From the NCBI GenBank assembly GCA_045647745.1, contig JAZRMQ010000026.1:30996-94995 (forward strand): a stretch of 64,000 bases of DNA, written 5' to 3'. The notes beneath the pieces were generated by a model. The model had not been told where the DNA came from. It saw only the letters and a program-made list of their open reading frames with translations, and made no database searches. Of the stretch, positions 1 to 7,647 are shown one piece after another (within the stretch, counting starts at the first letter, position 1; the number at the start of each line of letters is the position of its first letter). Made by a program: the position numbers and the translations under genes. This DNA comes from HGM04593 sp045647745. Its GTDB lineage: Bacteria > Bacteroidota > Bacteroidia > Bacteroidales > Bacteroidaceae.

Positions 1-1
1 T

Positions 2-112
2 GGCAAGAATGGTATTAAGCGCCGTCGCAAACAACTCAGAAAGCAGCGCGAGCTGGAGAGCTACTGGAATGAGCACAAGAGCGAAGAGATGCTGATTAAC
101 GCAAAGAAATAA
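2..112 (+). CDS. C-terminal end of upstream gene, probably RND efflux permease
   Basis: The window opens inside a reading frame that gives 36 residues, rich in Lys, Arg and Glu, and ends at TAA (110-112). No catalytic motif is present, so the sequence itself shows only a charged cytoplasmic-type tail. The identity is inferred from context: in Bacteroidales a small PII-like protein such as the next gene commonly follows the tripartite RND efflux genes, and RND permeases end in a basic tail like this. It could equally be another membrane protein. Confidence 0.45.
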   Translation, partial: GKNGIKRRRKQLRKQRELESYWNEHKSEEMLINAKK

Positions 113-171
113 AATTTAATCATCTCCGGGGGTGTGGAAATATCCCCCGGAGTAAACAATAGGATCTATAT

Positions 172-465
172 ATGAAAGGAGTATTTATAGCTTTTGACCA
201 AGCGCATAAAGACGCTGTGATAGCAGCACTGGACCGTTTGAATTGTCGTGGTTTCTCATTCATAGAGCAAATGCAGGGACGTGGCAGCAAAACAGGCGAG
301 CCTCACTACGGAACACACGCTTGGGCATCAATGAACTCAGGCATCATCACAATGGTTGACGACGCTATTGTTGACAAGCTGTTGGCGGCGCTCAAGAATA
401 TTGACGAAAGCGCAGAGATGTTGGGCCTAAGAGCTTTTGTATGGAATATCGAGCAGTGCTACTAA
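172..465 (+). CDS. PII-like small protein downstream of efflux genes
   Basis: This 97-residue soluble protein has no signal peptide or membrane segment. Its alternating strand-helix pattern, Gly-rich turn near residues 36-43 (GRGSKTGE) and conserved-looking HAWASMNSG stretch resemble the PII/CutA-like ferredoxin-fold proteins encoded at the end of RND efflux operons in Bacteroidales. Such proteins are thought to be sensory or regulatory, but the ligand is unknown. It starts 59 bases after the preceding stop and is probably co-transcribed with it. The family call rests on overall resemblance and position, not on a diagnostic T-loop motif. Confidence 0.6.
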   Translation: MKGVFIAFDQAHKDAVIAALDRLNCRGFSFIEQMQGRGSKTGEPHYGTHAWASMNSGIITMVDDAIVDKLLAALKNIDESAEMLGLRAFVWNIEQCY

Positions 466-476
466 GCTACTGCTAA

Positions 477-523
477 ATAAGACAATCGGGCTGCAGATTA
501 AATCTGCAGCCCGATTGTCTTAT
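477..523. terminator. Perfect 23-bp hairpin, bidirectional terminator
   Basis: Bases 477-499 and 501-523 are perfect reverse complements around a single unpaired base (500). The stem sits between the stop of the plus-strand PII-like gene (465) and the stop of the minus-strand phosphatase-like gene (533). The outer ends are A/T rich (ATAAGA and TCTTAT), giving a T-run for both directions, as expected for a shared terminator between convergent genes. Confidence 0.85.
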
Positions 524-532
524 CCTAAACTA

Positions 533-2077
533 CTACTCAAACACCCTCAAGCAATTATCATTCGGACGACGCACACGCAATATACGTGCCATCTCTGTTG
601 CCAAGATATTAGCCGGAGTCAACCTGTTTTCAACAGAGTGCTCCACCCCGGCACCATAAATCATAATAGGGAACATCACCGGTGAACGATAGAGCTGACG
701 CGACACAAGCAGTTCGTCCTCGACAAGCCTCCACCCCGGCATAAGGCGCAGCCACAAATCACCGGAACCCACCGGGTTATAACCATTCTTGGCAAATTGC
801 AGTTCAGGGCTTAACATTCCACCAAGGCGATATATTGTAAAGACATCCTCCACACCCTCGAGCGACTTTAAAAACTCAACAGCTTGCGACACAACCGCCA
901 TCTTATCAAGATTCATCCTCTCTATCAGCTTGTTATCCAAGAAAAGTTGTGTGCCGTATACACCCTCGATATAATCACCCTTTCCAAACTTTGCACTCAA
1001 ATAAACATTCAGCAGGGCCTGAACACGCTCTGAGTACAACGTACCCGAAGGAAGACGATAATTGCTGTTCTCATCGCCATTCTCCATCACATATCCTGTT
1101 GAGGACAACGACACAACCACATTCTCAAGACCGTAGCGTTTATCAAGCTCGGTAAATAACTGAGCAATATTCCTATCCAGACGAGCATAAATATCCTGCA
1201 CCTCAATGGGACGATGCGACATTGGCGCACCATCATAATTACCGGCATAATAGGTCAATGCAAGGCAATCGACAATATCATCCTTGCCAACCTCGCTGTT
1301 ATCAAAGAAAGCAAATGCCATCTCATTCACCTCGTCATTAATGCAGGCCGAAGTTTTATATGTGATGATGTTTTTCTTGCCATCGAAAGAGTACGAGAAT
1401 GCCGACGGTGCCTTCTCGCCAAAATTATTATACTCACTAGTGCGGAACAGAGGTTGCCATTTGCGCGACTTTCCTTGAACGGCTTTGTTCATCTCGGCAG
1501 CCCACGAGGGATAAAGGCCATAATAGGTCGAACTACTCCAATAGCCGGCCATATTATTCTTCCACAACACTACGTCGGCAGCGTGACCGCCCGCCAAGAC
1601 AGCCGCATCGCCATCGGGGGCAATAGAGCAGACAATGGCATTGCCACGGGTAGAGCGTTTGATCTCATCAGTAATGGTTATTGACTTTAGCGAAGCCGGT
1701 GACAACGCCTCATTCGAATAGAGACCTTTGCAATTTTTATCCTCTACACAATTTACCACACGCAACGACTTGCGGTCGAGCCAACGCTCGGCAACAATAC
1801 CGCTTACATAGGGGTTTGTTCCTGTCGAGAGTGTAGCCACCGCCGTAGCCCTGTCAATATTGTCAAAGGCATAATAGACATTCTCATAGACCTTGCCTGC
1901 AGACATCAGACGTTTGAAGCCACCATCACAATAAAGCCCCTCAAATTCATAGAGATAATCGGTTCGCAACTGGTCGACAACAATGCTAACATAGAGTTTA
2001 GGTGCTTTATTGAGCTGTTGTGCAAAGAGCGACGAAGCACAACATAAAAGAGCGATTATACAATATTTAAGTCGCAT
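533..2077 (-). CDS. PafA-like alkaline phosphatase fold, catalytically degenerate
   Basis: This 514-residue protein has a Sec signal peptide (residues 1-19, cleavage near LFA/QQ) and the fold landmarks of the PafA type I phosphodiesterase/alkaline phosphatase family: VVDQLRTDYL near 33-42 with Asp35, an STG at 84-86, and a GGHAADVVLW segment. Most catalytic positions appear lost. The nucleophile stretch normally reading T-G-P-G-H-A-S aligns with R-A-T-A-V-A-T (76-82), the K-x-R phosphate-binding pair aligns with D-G-D, the D...H metal motif aligns with N-Y-D-G-A-P, the TADHG motif reads LSSTG, and the late HGSPYxYDxHVP motif keeps no histidine. It is probably a periplasmic pseudoenzyme. It overlaps the upstream Lnb-like gene by 22 bases, so the two are co-translated and may work together. 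Alignment was done by eye. Confidence 0.75.
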   Translation of the reverse strand: MRLKYCIIALLCCASSLFAQQLNKAPKLYVSIVVDQLRTDYLYEFEGLYCDGGFKRLMSAGKVYENVYYAFDNIDRATAVATLSTGTNPYVSGIVAERWLDRKSLRVVNCVEDKNCKGLYSNEALSPASLKSITITDEIKRSTRGNAIVCSIAPDGDAAVLAGGHAADVVLWKNNMAGYWSSSTYYGLYPSWAAEMNKAVQGKSRKWQPLFRTSEYNNFGEKAPSAFSYSFDGKKNIITYKTSACINDEVNEMAFAFFDNSEVGKDDIVDCLALTYYAGNYDGAPMSHRPIEVQDIYARLDRNIAQLFTELDKRYGLENVVVSLSSTGYVMENGDENSNYRLPSGTLYSERVQALLNVYLSAKFGKGDYIEGVYGTQLFLDNKLIERMNLDKMAVVSQAVEFLKSLEGVEDVFTIYRLGGMLSPELQFAKNGYNPVGSGDLWLRLMPGWRLVEDELLVSRQLYRSPVMFPIMIYGAGVEHSVENRLTPANILATEMARILRVRRPNDNCLRVFE

Positions 2078-3243
2078 ATTTTATCTTTGTATATGTGAAA
2101 CAATGAGCGAACAAGCAGAGCCGCTGCGCAAAAATATAGAGGTGTTGGGTAAACCTGCAAGCCGAACATAGCCGTCAGCAAAAAGAGAAGAATGAACGTC
2201 ACTTGCACCCAAATAATTTTCATTGATTTATGTTTTCTAATGCGACACACATAAACTGGTATCAGCACCAATGCTAAAGGATTAAGCAACAAAAGCAACC
2301 AGTTAACGTCGACTGCGGGGTGCTCAGAACAAAGTGCCATAAAGAGCAAAAGTGCACCCGACAAGCCTTGAGCAAGCATTAGCAGCACATCGACACCCCA
2401 AAATGTCTTGCGTTTGCGCAGCTCGCACAGCATTGCGATAAATGTGGCAAGCAACAACAGCAATGAAGCATTGAACGGGGTAAAATTACTGCGCACGACA
2501 GACTTTTTCTCCTCGGCAAGCAGAGTATTGCTCTCGCGCACCAATTTGCGCTCTGCCCCATTGTCCGATACAATATACATACAATCGAGCGCCTTCATAA
2601 AATCGAGTGGCAAGAACTGCGCCGATTCACGTGTAGGGGCCTCATCAACACCGGCACCAAGCAACAGATTTATTCCAAAAGTATACCACGGATGCACAAA
2701 GGAGGGGGCATTCAACGCCTCACGATAAGAGCTCGCCACAGAAAGCTCACCCTTATACACTACACTATCACCCTCGGCAAGCACCTCCAGCAACTTGTCG
2801 CGTACCTTTGTGGTACAATTATTATCGAGATAACGATAACGATAAACCCTATTCTCGGGCTTGATATTCAGCAGCAAAGCTCTAAAAAGTGCTTCAGCCT
2901 CTTCATCGGTCAAATCAATGACTTGCTCCACCACTCCCGAACCACGAAAAGCATATTCGGGCAAGAAGTTAGCGAACTTTGTGCAACCGACCATATAATC
3001 AGTCTCGCCAAGAACAAAGCGCCACGCAAAGTTAGGAGTGTTAAAATCAAAACAACCATAATTAAAAACCACGTCAATATCTCTTGAAGTGTCACAATAG
3101 CGCAATGCAGTGTGACCATAGAGTGCATAAGCCTCGTCGCCGGGCGAGCAGGTGAGAACACTCACCTTAACCTCGGAGCGTACAGCCGGCACAAACAACA
3201 AACATACAATGCAAAATACAAGCAAACGCTTCACTGAATTCAT
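2056..3243 (-). CDS. lnb: DUF4105 protein, Lnb-type lipoprotein N-acyltransferase
   Basis: The start at 3243 gives 395 residues beginning with a signal peptide or anchor (1-23); the open frame extends upstream but only this Met precedes a secretion signal. The N-terminal half is a periplasmic domain with the DUF4105 landmarks YALYGHTALRY (His44) and DNNCTTKVRD (Cys143), the likely catalytic His and Cys of an NlpC/P60-like fold. The C-terminal part has about five hydrophobic membrane segments. Members of this family (Lnb) were reported to N-acylate lipoproteins in Bacteroides, replacing the missing Lnt; I rely on memory for that. The gene lies first in a two-gene unit and its 3' end overlaps the pseudo-phosphatase gene. 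Confidence 0.75.
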   Translation of the reverse strand: MNSVKRLLVFCIVCLLFVPAVRSEVKVSVLTCSPGDEAYALYGHTALRYCDTSRDIDVVFNYGCFDFNTPNFAWRFVLGETDYMVGCTKFANFLPEYAFRGSGVVEQVIDLTDEEAEALFRALLLNIKPENRVYRYRYLDNNCTTKVRDKLLEVLAEGDSVVYKGELSVASSYREALNAPSFVHPWYTFGINLLLGAGVDEAPTRESAQFLPLDFMKALDCMYIVSDNGAERKLVRESNTLLAEEKKSVVRSNFTPFNASLLLLLATFIAMLCELRKRKTFWGVDVLLMLAQGLSGALLLFMALCSEHPAVDVNWLLLLLNPLALVLIPVYVCRIRKHKSMKIIWVQVTFILLFLLTAMFGLQVYPTPLYFCAAALLVRSLFHIYKDKICDLNIV

Positions 3244-3264
3244 AGTATATACTCTTATTTTTTG

Positions 3265-3272
3265 CAAATATA
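3265..3272 (-). promoter_or_regulatory. -7 box TATATTTG for the lnb operon
   Basis: Read on the minus strand, 3272-3265 is TATATTTG, a full match to the Bacteroidota -7 consensus TAnnTTTG, about 22 bases upstream of the lnb start. No clear -33 TTTG at the usual 19-21 base spacing was found, so this is a half-site call. Confidence 0.45.
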
Positions 3273-3565
3273 GCAACAAACGAGCGAGAAATATGAAGCT
3301 TGCTTCAATATTTTTAAAGCGACAACGCGAAAAAAGCGTTGTTTGCGACGACGGGAGCTTTAGCTCCCCAAAGGAGTGCGGCCTGCCGCCACAGTAAATA
3401 TTCGCGGGAACCGCAAATGCAGCAAAAACACATACAAATATTGTAACAGCAAGCACAGCTCTGGCAAAAAGATAACAAGTGTTATAATTATACTTTTTTT
3501 CGCATATTAATTGACATTTGCAATATATTTAGAGCTTTTTATTTAAAACTATGAATTATTTGCAG
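3273..3565. other. Intergenic region with three adjacent hairpins
   Basis: This stretch separates the divergent lnb and coaX promoters and carries no credible gene. It holds three short perfect inverted repeats in a row: ACAACGC/GCGTTGT around 3322-3342, GGGAGCT/AGCTCCC at 3353-3368 and GCGGC/GCCGC at 3378-3389. The last two are far more GC-rich than their surroundings, which suggests a REP-like inserted element or a structured RNA rather than spacer. The rest is A/T rich. Confidence 0.5.
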
Positions 3566-3573
3566 TATCTTTG
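3566..3573 (+). promoter_or_regulatory. -7 box TATCTTTG for the coaX operon
   Basis: TATCTTTG matches the Bacteroidota -7 consensus exactly. It lies about 93 bases before the coaX TTG start, so the transcript would have a leader of roughly 85 bases. The -33 region is a run of T without a clear TTTG. Confidence 0.5.
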
Positions 3574-3666
3574 CAGGAAAATTGCAAAAAAGGCCAGACA
3601 TCTTACTACACATAAAAAGTCAATCGGCACTTTTACATTTTTACAAACAAATAAAAACAGACAGCC

Positions 3667-4395
3667 TTGAATCTCATTATTGACATAGGGAACAACAGTG
3701 CAAAGTTTTTTCTTTTCAAAGGAGAGCAAATTATCCTTCACACAAGAAAAAGCAACTCTTCGTTCGATATCATCAATGAGTGGAACGGGCTCTACGAGAT
3801 TAAGAAAGTCATTATTTCATCGGTAATTGCAGACAGCAACGAGCTATTGGAGCAAATATCAAAATTGCAATGCCCCGTTGTAAGGTTCAACAACAGTATG
3901 CCTTTGCCGCTTGAGATAAACTATAAAACCCCGGGCACACTAGGCAGTGACAGGATTGCCGCAGCTATAGGCGCTTGGAACGAAGCACCCGAACGCAACA
4001 TTTTGGTGATAGACGCCGGCAGTGCAATCACCATAGACTTTATTAGCAAAGAGGGGAAATATAATGGCGGCAACATTGCACCCGGAATAAAGATGCGTTT
4101 AAAGGCTCTGCACGAGTACACCGACCGCCTGCCGTTAATAGACAAAGACGGCGACGTACCCACTATTGGTTACGATACCGAAACTGCTATCCGAAGCGGT
4201 GTAATAACAGGCATTTGCCACGAGATTGATGGCTACATTAACTATTTTAAACAAAAATATTGCGATGTTTTGGTTTTTTTAACGGGCGGAGACGAAAAAC
4301 CTTTGAAAAATCGCATAAAAAATTGCATCTTTGCAGACAAATATTTAGTTGCTAAAGGACTGAATAGAATTTTAACTGATTATGGCAATAAATAA
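3667..4395 (+). CDS. coaX: Type III pantothenate kinase
   Basis: This 242-residue cytoplasmic enzyme phosphorylates pantothenate, the first step of coenzyme A synthesis. It has the CoaX ASKHA-fold signatures: an N-terminal phosphate loop DIGNNSAK (6-13), TPGTLGSDR (89-97) and IDAGSAITID (115-124), followed by GGNIAPG (134-140). The start is a TTG codon: family members begin right at this point (M-x-L-x-I-D-I-G-N), and no in-frame ATG lies nearby upstream. Its stop overlaps the next ORF by 14 bases. It heads a run of envelope genes, an order I believe is common in Bacteroidales. Confidence 0.95.
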   Translation: MNLIIDIGNNSAKFFLFKGEQIILHTRKSNSSFDIINEWNGLYEIKKVIISSVIADSNELLEQISKLQCPVVRFNNSMPLPLEINYKTPGTLGSDRIAAAIGAWNEAPERNILVIDAGSAITIDFISKEGKYNGGNIAPGIKMRLKALHEYTDRLPLIDKDGDVPTIGYDTETAIRSGVITGICHEIDGYINYFKQKYCDVLVFLTGGDEKPLKNRIKNCIFADKYLVAKGLNRILTDYGNK

Positions 4396-5632
4396 AAAAA
4401 TATTTGCACTACTAATGATTATGTTTTCCATTCTTGGCGCATCGGCCGACAATGGAATAAACTCACCATACTCGCGCTATGGTATGGGAATTCTTTCCGA
4501 CCAGAGCTTGGGCATCAACCGCCAGATGGGTGGTTTAGGCTATGCACTGCGCAGCCACCGCTTCATCAATATCAAGAACCCTGCGTCGTTCTCAACAGCC
4601 GACACTCTCACAATGCTTTTTGAGACAGGCTTTTCAATGCAGAATGTCAATTTCAAAGAGGGCGGCAAGCGCATAAATGCCCGCAACGCAAGCTTTGACT
4701 ACATTGCCATACAGTTCCGTCTTTGTAAAAACCTTGGTTTATCGGCGGGATTTTTGCCCTACTCCAACGTTGGTTACTCTTGTAGCTCAACAGAAAGACC
4801 GGGAACAAACGAGGCGCACACCGACACATACAACGGAGCAGGAGGTGTCTATCAACCTTATCTAGGCCTTGCGTGGAAGCCATTTTCTTGGTTCTCGGCC
4901 GGCGTGACAGGTTCATATATTTATGGCGATATCACCCATCAGGTGGTGTATGAGTACGCTAACAGCAGCAGCTCGTCAAAGACCTACAACGCCACAATAA
5001 GCAACTACAAAGTGGATTTTGGCGTGCAGTTTATGGCAAAACTAGCAGCAAAGCATCACTTGACTTTTGGTGCGACCTACTCTTTGGGGCACAACCTAAA
5101 CGCTAAAGGAACAAAAACCTTATCCGTATCGGGAGTCGCACAAGATACCACAATCGTTTGCGGTTTCAAACTGCCGAACACCTATGGTGGAGGTTTTGCC
5201 TACAGGTACAACGACCAACTGACAATTGGCGCCGACTACACCTATCAACAGTGGAGCACATCAACCTTTTGGGGAGATAACACAAGCGTAGGAACAGACA
5301 GAAGCATTATCTCATTGGGAGCGGAGTATTCGCCTAATCAAATATCGAAAAATCTGTTCAAAATGATGAGCTACAGAGCCGGTCTCCGCTACGCACAGCC
5401 ATACACAAAGATTGATGGCAAAGAGGGATGCGACGAGTATGGCATAAGTGCCGGTATTTCAATACCTTTCTACAATAACAACAACAGCTACAGCCACGGC
5501 ACGCTGCACATCTCGGGCGAATTCATACACCTAAGACCACGCTCGGCAGGGTTAATCACCGAGAACTATCTGAGAATTAATATCGGCATCACATTCAATG
5601 AGAGCTGGTTTATGAAGTTAAGAGTAAGATAA
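4382..5632 (+). CDS. Outer-membrane beta-barrel protein
   Basis: This 416-residue protein has a Sec signal peptide (about 1-22, ending GASA/DN). The mature part is dominated by alternating amphipathic strands rich in Tyr, Gly and Ser, for example around FDYIAIQFRLCKNLGLSAGF and the C-terminal strand ending in SWFMKLRVR, as in FadL/PorV-like barrels. The N-terminal NSPYSRYGMG and NPASF motifs recur in Bacteroidota outer-membrane proteins related to long-chain-fatty-acid-type channels. Substrate is unknown. It overlaps coaX by 14 bases and is followed 22 bases later by the TPR gene, so translation is probably coupled. Confidence 0.75.
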   Translation: MAINKKIFALLMIMFSILGASADNGINSPYSRYGMGILSDQSLGINRQMGGLGYALRSHRFINIKNPASFSTADTLTMLFETGFSMQNVNFKEGGKRINARNASFDYIAIQFRLCKNLGLSAGFLPYSNVGYSCSSTERPGTNEAHTDTYNGAGGVYQPYLGLAWKPFSWFSAGVTGSYIYGDITHQVVYEYANSSSSSKTYNATISNYKVDFGVQFMAKLAAKHHLTFGATYSLGHNLNAKGTKTLSVSGVAQDTTIVCGFKLPNTYGGGFAYRYNDQLTIGADYTYQQWSTSTFWGDNTSVGTDRSIISLGAEYSPNQISKNLFKMMSYRAGLRYAQPYTKIDGKEGCDEYGISAGISIPFYNNNNSYSHGTLHISGEFIHLRPRSAGLITENYLRINIGITFNESWFMKLRVR

Positions 5633-5654
5633 ACAAAATATAAGACGATAAGAT

Positions 5655-7082
5655 ATGAAAAAACTATTTTTAGCATTCATTGCACTTGCAGCAATGACAG
5701 CAAACGCACAGAACGGCGTTAGCAACCCTAATCGTTTCGGTCAGGGAGAAGATAGCGTACGATGCATCCAGAGCATCAGCATTATGAATACCAACGTAAA
5801 GAACAAGGAGTACAAGATTGCCTACGACGCTTGGAAAGTTCTTTTCGACGAATTTCCTGTTGCACGCGTAGACACCTACACCAATGGTATTAAAATTCTG
5901 AACGACTTTATCAGCAATGAGGCCGACCCACAGAAGAAAGAGGCGTATATAGACGAGCTTATGAGCATCTACGACCAACAAATCAAGTACCTCGATCAGC
6001 TTCAGGCTATCACAAAGACAAAATTATCTGAGGGACAGATTTTGGGTAGAAAAGCAATTGACCTCATCAAACACCGCAAGAACGCTCCGGTTGAGGAGGT
6101 TTATGATATGCTCGCAAAGTCGGTTGAAATTGAACAAGGAAAGTCGGAGTATGTTGTTACTGAGCTGTTTATGAAGTACTCAGGCTTAAAGTACAAGAAC
6201 GACCAGAGCCACGGTGAGCAAATTATCGAGGACTACCTTAACGCATCGGTATACATTGTTGACGTGCTCGATAAGTATCACGACAACATTGAAATCTGCT
6301 TGCAGAAATACCAAGAGGAGGGCGACCCCAAAGATAGCATCAACGCCGGCAAATACAGCAAGATGATTGATGCGTCACGCGTTGCAAAGAGCAATATCGA
6401 TGCTTATTTCATTAACAGCGGCGCTGCCTCTTGCGAGGACCTAGACAGAATCTATGCACCTCTTATCGAAGAGAACAAGGACAACATTGAGTATCTTAAC
6501 AAGGTTATTACCGTGATGGCAATGCTTAAGTGTACCAATCAGGATGCTTACCTTGCAGCATCGGAGTATGCTTTTGAGATTGACCCCAATCCAACATCAA
6601 AAGCTGCGATGGGTTGCGGTTACCGTTACTTCAAGAAGGGCGAGGTTGACAAGGCAATGGAATACTTTGACCGCGCTATCGAGCTCGAAGCCAGTGTAAC
6701 CAATAAATCAGAACTTTGCTACAAGGTTGCCGATATTTACTACAACCTTAGCAAATATGGCAAGGCACGTTCATACGCACAGAAGGCTCTTGCTCTAAAC
6801 TCAAAGTATGGTGCACCACACATCCTCATTGCACAGTGCTACGCTGCTACTCCAAACTGGAGCGAGGATAACACTTTGAACAACTGTACATACTATTTGT
6901 GCATCGACCGTTTGGAGCGCGCAAAGAGCGTTGACCCATCAGTGAAACGCGACGCCGACAAGCTCATCGCTGCATACAAGAAGTACACACCTTCAAACGA
7001 GGAGTTGTTTATGAAGGGTTACAAAGCCGGCGAAAAAGTAACTATCGGTGGTTGGATTAATGAAACAACAACAATACGCTAA
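5655..7082 (+). CDS. Secreted tetratricopeptide repeat protein
   Basis: The 475-residue product starts with a signal peptide (residues 1-18, ANA/QN) and is otherwise helical. TPR repeats are clear in the C-terminal third, for instance AMGCGYRYFKKGEVDKAMEY, then a repeat with ADIYYNLSKYGKARSYAQKA, ending with a 60-residue helical tail. It is probably periplasmic or attached to the outer membrane as a scaffold. Position between an outer-membrane barrel and lptC suggests a role in envelope assembly, but no direct evidence of a partner is visible. Codon use is like the neighbours. Confidence 0.8.
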   Translation: MKKLFLAFIALAAMTANAQNGVSNPNRFGQGEDSVRCIQSISIMNTNVKNKEYKIAYDAWKVLFDEFPVARVDTYTNGIKILNDFISNEADPQKKEAYIDELMSIYDQQIKYLDQLQAITKTKLSEGQILGRKAIDLIKHRKNAPVEEVYDMLAKSVEIEQGKSEYVVTELFMKYSGLKYKNDQSHGEQIIEDYLNASVYIVDVLDKYHDNIEICLQKYQEEGDPKDSINAGKYSKMIDASRVAKSNIDAYFINSGAASCEDLDRIYAPLIEENKDNIEYLNKVITVMAMLKCTNQDAYLAASEYAFEIDPNPTSKAAMGCGYRYFKKGEVDKAMEYFDRAIELEASVTNKSELCYKVADIYYNLSKYGKARSYAQKALALNSKYGAPHILIAQCYAATPNWSEDNTLNNCTYYLCIDRLERAKSVDPSVKRDADKLIAAYKKYTPSNEELFMKGYKAGEKVTIGGWINETTTIR

Positions 7083-7644
7083 TATCAGCAAAAGCATCTA
7101 TCGTACAACAACTGCCTTTATGGCGGTTGTTGTACTGATTTTACTATTCTCGTGTAAAGAGGATACACGAGGCACTGTGCCGGCATTTGAATCGCCCGAC
7201 TCAATAGCAGTGATGAGCACATACGGTGTCAGCACCATAATCAGCGACTCGGGGCACATTCGCTACAAAATAGATGCTGATGAGTGGATTGTTTACAGCA
7301 AGCGCCAACCACCATATTGGGCATTTGAAAAAGGTTTATACCTTGAAAAATTTGACACACTGATGAACATTGAAGCAACTATAAAATGCGATACAGCATT
7401 CTATTTCAATGAAAAAAAGTTGTGGAAGCTCATTGGTAACGTCAACATAAAAAACCCAAAAAGCCAACGTTTCTACACCGACCTGCTCTATTGGGACCAA
7501 GAAGAGAAGATTATCTACTCCGATGCATATATCAGAGTAGAGCAGGAGGACCAGATAACAGAGGGCGTAGGATTTTCATCAAACCAAGATTTGTCTGTTT
7601 GGCAAATAAGAAACACAAAAGGAATTTACACCGTCGATAAATAA
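7060..7644 (+). CDS. lptC: LPS export protein LptC
   Basis: The chosen start (MKQQQYANIS) gives 194 residues; an ATG four codons earlier (7048) is also possible. It overlaps the TPR gene by 23 bases. A hydrophobic segment ending LLFSC looks like a lipobox, so the protein may be a lipoprotein rather than the bitopic form of E. coli. The body carries the LptC/OstA-like beta-jellyroll pattern: repeated strands such as AFYFNEKKLWKLIGNV and RFYTDLLYWDQEEKIIYSD, and a final D-x-x-x-W-x-I-R-N-T-K-G, typical of LptC in this phylum. It would pass LPS from the LptBFG transporter to LptA. Confidence 0.85.
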   Translation: MKQQQYANISKSIYRTTTAFMAVVVLILLFSCKEDTRGTVPAFESPDSIAVMSTYGVSTIISDSGHIRYKIDADEWIVYSKRQPPYWAFEKGLYLEKFDTLMNIEATIKCDTAFYFNEKKLWKLIGNVNIKNPKSQRFYTDLLYWDQEEKIIYSDAYIRVEQEDQITEGVGFSSNQDLSVWQIRNTKGIYTVDK

Positions 7645-7647
7645 GAT

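Noticed and set aside
1214..1684. 156-codon plus-strand frame inside the phosphatase-like gene
   Set aside because: Antisense shadow of a gene with a signal peptide and fold landmarks.
3244..3456. N-terminal extension of the lnb-like frame
   Set aside because: It crosses the promoter and hairpin cluster and would bury the signal peptide; the start at 3243 is clearly better.
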